Source: Priapulus caudatus (Eukaryota > Priapulida > Priapulimorpha > Priapulimorphida > Priapulidae). Taken from it: a DNA stretch of 45,325 bases. The stretch covers positions 315,758 through 361,082 of the forward strand of contig NW_014577099.1 in the NCBI RefSeq assembly GCF_000485595.1, read 5' to 3'. Made by a program: the position numbers and the translations under genes. Positions 17,590 to 45,325 of this stretch are shown piece after piece. Every line of letters begins with the position of its first letter. Within the stretch, counting starts at the first letter, position 1. A model generated the notes under the pieces. That model saw nothing but the letters and a program-made list of their open reading frames with translations, was not told where the DNA came from and did no database searches.

Positions 17590-18900
17590 GCACACACTGC
17601 TGTCAGATCCACGGCTCCACTGGTACGACATCCACATACCTAGTCTCGATGAATGTACATGTACACAAGTACCCACCAGACCGGCAGTTGTTAGTTGAAG
17701 CACCCACATGACGTCAGTGTGTCTAGGCTGCTGAAACCTTTTCAGTCAAGATGATGACTGAAAAGATGATGGTTGATGACTAACTTGATAGAAAGCATGG
17801 TGCTAAGCATAGCAATTGCTGAAATCGACTGTCAAATTAGCATTTTGGAAGCTTTGTACATTCATTTGCAAGTCATTATTTTCTCGATCACGATGTGTGA
17901 AGGTGGACACTAGAAAGGCAGGGATTCTAGTTGTGCGATAAAAAAATCGTAAAATTCGTATAGAGTTTTTATCGTTTATGATGGTGTAAAAGCTGCATTT
18001 TCAGTACAATTATTATTATTGTCATTATTATTAATATTTGAGATTCTCTGTTTGGCCAACATTTTTCAGCTGGGTTATCAGCAGGTTTTGCACACACTGC
18101 CAGTTTGATGTAGAATGGCAGAATTTGTGGGCTGTACCCAAGATGATAGTTGTAATGGCATCACAGAAATGCAGTCTTTTTCTCACCAACTGAGCAAGTG
18201 GCACATCTATCAGTAAAACTAGAAATGGAAAAAAATATGTAAAAAGAAAATTTTATATTGAGTTTGAGACTAGATTTGTGGATGTCCAAAAAATAATGCA
18301 GTGTGTTTGAAAAAAGTTCCCTCTAAAAAGAAAAAGTGAAAAATTACAGGAAAATGTACTCATTTGAAAGAAACTAAGTTTGTGACCAGCAATACATTGT
18401 TGCTGAGAAACACGGATTGTATGTGTTGTATTAAATGTAGTAGGGATAAAAAATGGAAAAAAATGGCAAAATTAGTGAAAAATATATAATTGTACCCTAT
18501 ATTTTAAAAACTAATGCAGTGTGTGACCTCGGAAGGGTCAGGAAAGGCCTGGTATCAGGACTGAAAAGGTGTCTGTACATCTAAAACTCGTTTGGTTCAG
18601 TGTTACAGATGCAGTGTGTTTCATATCAGAGATGGCACAACCAACATTGTTCATACGTTGGTTTGACCTGTTATAAAAATTGCAAAATCTGTGTAAAACT
18701 AACCATGGTTCTGGTTACTAAAACACTGTAGCTGAACAGTCCAGCAAGCTTGATGACTCGACGTGCGTCGATGATTAATAGCTCATAGAGATATGTTCAG
18801 ACAGTGGCATAGTTATTGAGCCTTTGGTACAGGTGTATGGTAATGGACTTCGTTCTTTTAACACTTTATTAAATACAGTGTGACCGATATTGTGAATTTA
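17590..18900 (+). other. PABPC1: Probable PABP 3' UTR and downstream flank
   Basis: Non-coding, AT-rich. There is no AATAAA close to the stop. ATTAAA occurs at 18430-18435 and at 18868-18873, the latter followed by GTGTG, so the second is a reasonable poly(A) signal. The true end is undetermined. Confidence 0.4.
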
Positions 18901-18999
18901 TGCTTTTTCTTGTTCAAATTTAAATCCTCGCATGCAATCAATCTATTCAAAAGCAATCGTTATATTACTGATGAACATTTCCTTAGTATTAGGTGTGCG

Positions 19000-19680
19000 T
19001 ATTTTTAACTCATCTGACATAGTCAGATGCAGCTTGTAGAATCGCATGAGCGTGCGTCCGTGCGTCAACAGTTGGGCACAAATCTAAACAGCTCGACGTA
19101 CGGTCACGATATTCGGGACGTGGGTGGGTAATCCGAAAACGAGTTGGGATGTCGAAGCTGGGGGTCAAAGGTCAAAGGTCAAGAGGTGTAAAAGAAGGAA
19201 ACATTCCCTCCTTAACTTAAGGTATAGGGAGGAAATGCAGAATTGCGGCACAAATCTAAATGGCTTGACCTAGGCTCGTGAAAGTCAGTGTATAGCACCA
19301 TGGTAGGAAAAGCCATCACTGTGCCGAAATTGGAGGTTACAGGTCAAAGGTCAATGGGGCACAGGGCAGATCTTAGACATTTTCTGAGGACATGGTCTGA
19401 CGGAGCGATTGGAAAACTTCTTTGTTTCAGCCATTTTGTTTGTATGTTATGCGCGCAATGAATGATGGGACTAACTCTAGATCACGCGAGAACAACGTGA
19501 ATGCGTGATCCAATATGGCTGCGCCCACAATCGCCAGATATTTCTCGGCTCACAATGTAAACATTAATTTTCACAAGTCGTAAAAAATCGTAAGTTTTTC
19601 AGTTTGATCGTACATTCGTAGAAACATCATGGAATTCGTAAGGAATACGAAAAAATCGTAAGGGTTGGCAGGTCTGTGTA
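19000..19680. repeat. Probable eroded mobile-element sequence
   Basis: The CATCTGACATAGTCAGATGC palindrome near 19010, the GGGGTCAAAGGTCAAAGGTC run at 19162-19185, and a right edge TAAGGGTTGGCAGGTCTG ending near 19675 all look repeat-derived. Read inverted, the edge is CAGACCTGCCAACCC, a terminus I recall from hAT-like elements in invertebrates. No left partner was found; no coding region. Confidence 0.35.
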
Positions 19681-20288
19681 CTGTCGGTGTGTTACATGTA
19701 ACTTAATTATGCCACTGCCAGTGGCCACTGCAGTGCACTGCATGTGGTGGTGATAGTACGGTGTAGTTTTTGCCTGCGTTAATTAGTTACAGGTGGCAGC
19801 TCTCTATTTCAGCCTGTAGGCTTGCGTAGGTAAATGGATGAGTGCTTACCTATTCTGTCTTGCAAATAGTTGTTGCTATACTATGTACGATGGGAGCTTC
19901 CATCTTTAATCTTAAGACATTCAAACGTACGCGCCATCTCGTGGCAACTTTCATAACGATCCCAACGAACATTTCTTCGAGAAGGTTCCTGATACCATCC
20001 CAGTGTTTGAAATAAGGGCTATCCGTTTGTCCGTACTTGTCCATTTCCACGGAGGACAAGTAGATCTGTCCGGTAGCTTGTCCGCCAGACAAGCAGCTTT
20101 TTAGAGCAATTTTTCATAATTTTCTACCATCGCTGGCTGCTGCTGGGAAACCCGAGTTAACATAGTATAAAGATGGGCTGCCGGAGTGCCACCCGAATTA
20201 ACATAGAGTATAAACATTTATGTGAAGTTATATAAAAACGTTACTGCCTTGCTAGCTCCACGAAACGGTCTTGCTAGGGTTAGAAGAC
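19681..20288. other. Intergenic, nothing recognised
   Basis: No conserved frame. An 80-residue minus-strand frame at 19850-20092 shows no recognisable family. Confidence 0.45.
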
Positions 20289-20289
20289 C

Positions 20290-20520
20290 ATCAGACAATC
20301 AGAGCGAGCGAGAGGGAGAGAGAGAGCAAGAGAGAGTGTGATCGATCGAGAGGGGGAGAGAGAGAGAGAGAGTGTGATCGATCGAGAGGGGGAGAGAGAG
20401 AGAGTGTGATCGATCGAGAGGGGGAGAAAGAGAGAGTGTGATCGATCGAGAGGGGGAGAGAGAGAGAGAGAGTGATCGAGGGAGAGAGAGAGAGCGAGAG
20501 CGAAAGAGAAAGAATGAGAG
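20290..20520 (+). repeat. GA-rich minisatellite with GTGATCGATCGAG units
   Basis: Four successive GTGATCGATCGAGAGGGGGA words and a fifth degenerate one are separated by (GA)n of variable length, with a period of about 30-40 bp. Purine-rich on the plus strand. Open frames here are low-complexity Ser/Leu/Arg artefacts. Confidence 0.9.
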
Positions 20521-21792
20521 AGACAACAAGGGAGAGCGAACGCGGCGATGGGAGGGTGCTCTTGATTCGTTTGCCAGCGAGTTTAGCATCAGAACACCTG
20601 CCGTCAGGTGAGCGCTGTCGCTCTGCGGCACTTGTTAATGGAATGCTTTTTATAGAACATTTAGGAAATCACAAACAAAAAACATCATTTATAATTATAA
20701 TACTTTAACAAGGTATTTACATAACAGCAATACTGTTACAAACAACAATACAACAAAAGCTTTTAAACAAATTTAATAGTGATCTATCTGGAAAGCAGTA
20801 ATGATGACTATTGGTTCAAATAATGAAGTCGGTGGAAGGGCAGTTGCACCAGTATTTTACTTTTTTGCATAGTTTGGATACTGCACTATGGAAATTTCTG
20901 GTTCCACGTCTACACATTTTTTACATGGACACATTCACTCATTTAGATTACGTGCTGCTGCCACCGTTGCTTCTCAATCTTCCATCTACCAACCAACCAA
21001 CCTTGCAATCAACTATAAAATACATTTATGTGCTAATTGAGAGGATCATATAGTCATCATAACTGCTCTATCATTTTAACCTTCAATTGAGAAAAAACCT
21101 ATTTACACGTATTACGGGTACGCCATCATTAACGTGCGTCCAGGCGCTACTAGCCTACACACAAATTAGGCTCTATTTTAGGGCTGATGCTGCCTTCCAC
21201 TTGGATTTTGCATGCAAGGTAAACATGCGCAAGTCTGCAACACTACATAAGGACATAAACCCTATTATACAGAATGTTCTATGTAGAACAATTGTAGTTT
21301 ACATATATTATTAACGTGGCATTTTCTGTATAGTAGTCGCTGACAATGATTAAATACAGACGACTTAAACATGAATACGGGTAAATCAAATCGTTACATT
21401 TACGTCATTACTTTACACACTGGCCAGAATTACAGCGTACAAGACAGTATCTGTAACCTCAAAATCGTTACGTTGCTTTTTACTGATTGCCATCTTCACA
21501 TGACTAATGTAGTTCTTAGAGATTCAGTACATGTTTAGATATTATTATATGCAGGTAAACAGACTCCTACAATGAAGACAAATCTATAAAACTATCCCGG
21601 GCAGTTCGGCGGTTGGTAGTGGGATTTTCTCGAATTTACACTATTAAGTACACCAACCTTTGCATCAATACAAAGCTTATTTTGAATGGTAATTCGAAAT
21701 AGTATTGGTCGGAACTACTAATCTAAATTTCCATGTGCCACTGCAATTAAGTTAGAAATCCAAGCACGCATGCACGTAGACGTACTCTGGCT
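20521..21792. other. Intergenic, nothing recognised
   Basis: AT-rich; several short open frames without family motifs. No RNA gene recognised. Confidence 0.45.
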
Positions 21793-21801
21793 ATGCTGCA
21801 C

Positions 21802-22148
21802 GGTAGCATCCCATTTCGTCTACTCTCAGAATCAGCAATATTCCCATTTCGCCTACTCCCATATATACTGTAGGCCTATTTTCTATTTTTGTCAAGTTGT
21901 GTTCTCATTATTTGTACCTATGTTTTCTTCTGGTTCCTGTAGTCTATATATATGCCAATCAAAACCATATTTTATTATTTATAAATGATTATTTAGTGAA
22001 CAAACCGATCGTAGACGAAATGGGAATGGGTAGATTTTGAGCGTAATGGAGCAAGCGAAATGGGTGTAGGCCAACTCGGAATTTTGCTGTAGGCGAAATG
22101 GGAATTTTGCCGTAGGCGAAATGGGAGTAGGCCACCCGGGAATAAGCC
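21802..22148. mobile_element. Foldback element with 9-bp TSD and GTAGGCGAAATGGGA repeats
   Basis: A perfect direct repeat ATGCTGCAC flanks it (21793-21801 and 22149-22157). The left end has TCCCATTTCGTCTACTC and TCCCATTTCGCCTACTCCC; the right half has the inverse at least four times (GACGAAATGGGA, GCGAAATGGGTGTAGGCC, GTAGGCGAAATGGGA twice). The terminal bases are only loosely inverted. A 9-bp duplication suggests a Mutator-like origin. Non-coding. Confidence 0.7.
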
Positions 22149-22338
22149 ATGCTGCACATCAGACTTATGTAAGTATACTCAAATTTCAGCTCTAACAGTA
22201 CAGCCCTGGGAATGCTGCCAGACAGGTTTGTGGCGGTATTTACTGAGCTATTCTTGTAAAACTACATAGGTTCACGGTCAAACCTATTATGATTTACACA
22301 CTATGTGTAGCATAGATATGGATCATGACACCAGTAAT

Positions 22339-22367
22339 GAATAAAAACAAAATAGATGTTTTTATTC
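22339..22367 (-). terminator. ASAP1: Candidate ASAP poly(A) signal in a hairpin
   Basis: On the minus strand AATAAA lies at 22361-22366, 240 bp past the ASAP stop. The 11-bp arm GAATAAAAACA is mirrored by TGTTTTTATTC with a 7-nt loop, so an AATAAA is present on the plus strand as well (22340-22345). Confidence 0.5.
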
Positions 22368-22606
22368 ACTCCTGATAGCATGGGTATACATAGTCATATG
22401 TTCTGTAGAGTACCAATATAACAGCCAATTCTCTACAGGTTTGTGACAACTACCTGGATAATTGCTAATAATAGCATATGACATTCAATTTTTTTTATAG
22501 TCTACCAGTCAGGTTTATGCTGTCGTGCAGATGAAACGTTGAAAATACGCAGTGCCTTTCATACTAAAAGGCCACCACCACGATAGTGTCAACGAAGTAC
22601 GGAGCA

Positions 22607-45237
<22,631 letters not shown>

Positions 45238-45261
45238 CTGTTATTCGTGTAAAAACCGATT

Positions 45262-45268
45262 TAATATA

Positions 45269-45325
<57 letters not shown>
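45262..45325. repeat. (TA)n microsatellite at window edge
   Basis: More than 25 TA units run to the end of the window, within an ASAP intron. Confidence 0.95.

Noticed and set aside
20299-20631. Ser/Leu/Arg-rich 110-aa minus-strand frame
   Set aside because: Low-complexity translation of the GA minisatellite.

Overview
This is animal nuclear DNA with two intron-rich, conserved housekeeping-type genes in a sea of transposable elements. Splice sites are GT-AG, the telomere-like motif is TTAGGG/CCCTAA, and both proteins have metazoan architectures. The sequence does not settle the phylum. The repeat types (ZMYM/ZNF862-type hAT elements, Gypsy retrotransposon, many foldback elements with terminal inverted repeats) would suit a non-vertebrate such as a sponge, cnidarian or lophotrochozoan; that is an inference.

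Layout. Positions 1-2470 hold a dead fragment of an invertebrate repeat-family protein (+) joined to a decayed Gypsy-type gag-pol (-). Positions 2784-5510 are stacked and nested DNA elements: a 203-bp element with 9-bp target duplications, a foldback element with 8-bp duplications that was itself invaded by a 479-bp hAT remnant, a 1.3-kb element filled with CGTG/TACACGTG sequence, and a foldback element with a CCCTAA core. Positions 6890-8273 are a second hAT remnant that keeps the N-terminal transposase region. It abuts a 108-bp tandem duplication lying upstream of the first gene.

The first gene (+, coding 9127-17589, 11 coding exons, 645 aa) is cytoplasmic poly(A)-binding protein with four RRMs, a linker and the C-terminal PABC/MLLE domain. 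All splice phases close. Its largest intron carries a tandem array flanked by short inverted ends. The second gene (-, right window edge to 22607, 22 coding exons here, 910 codons plus stop) is an ASAP1/ASAP2-type Arf GAP: BAR (C-terminal part only), PH, ArfGAP, ankyrin repeats, proline-rich region, SH3. Its first exons lie beyond the window. The genes converge, with about 5 kb between stop codons. They are not known to act together: one serves mRNA translation and stability, the other Arf-dependent membrane and actin dynamics.

Main points to follow up: three copies of one 9-bp-TSD foldback family sit in ASAP introns; telomere-motif cores recur in three distinct inverted-repeat families; and a CAG-GAG tandem splice acceptor in ASAP would change the ArfGAP zinc-finger spacing by one residue. 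I found no previously undescribed coding system. The novel-looking content is in the mobile-element families.
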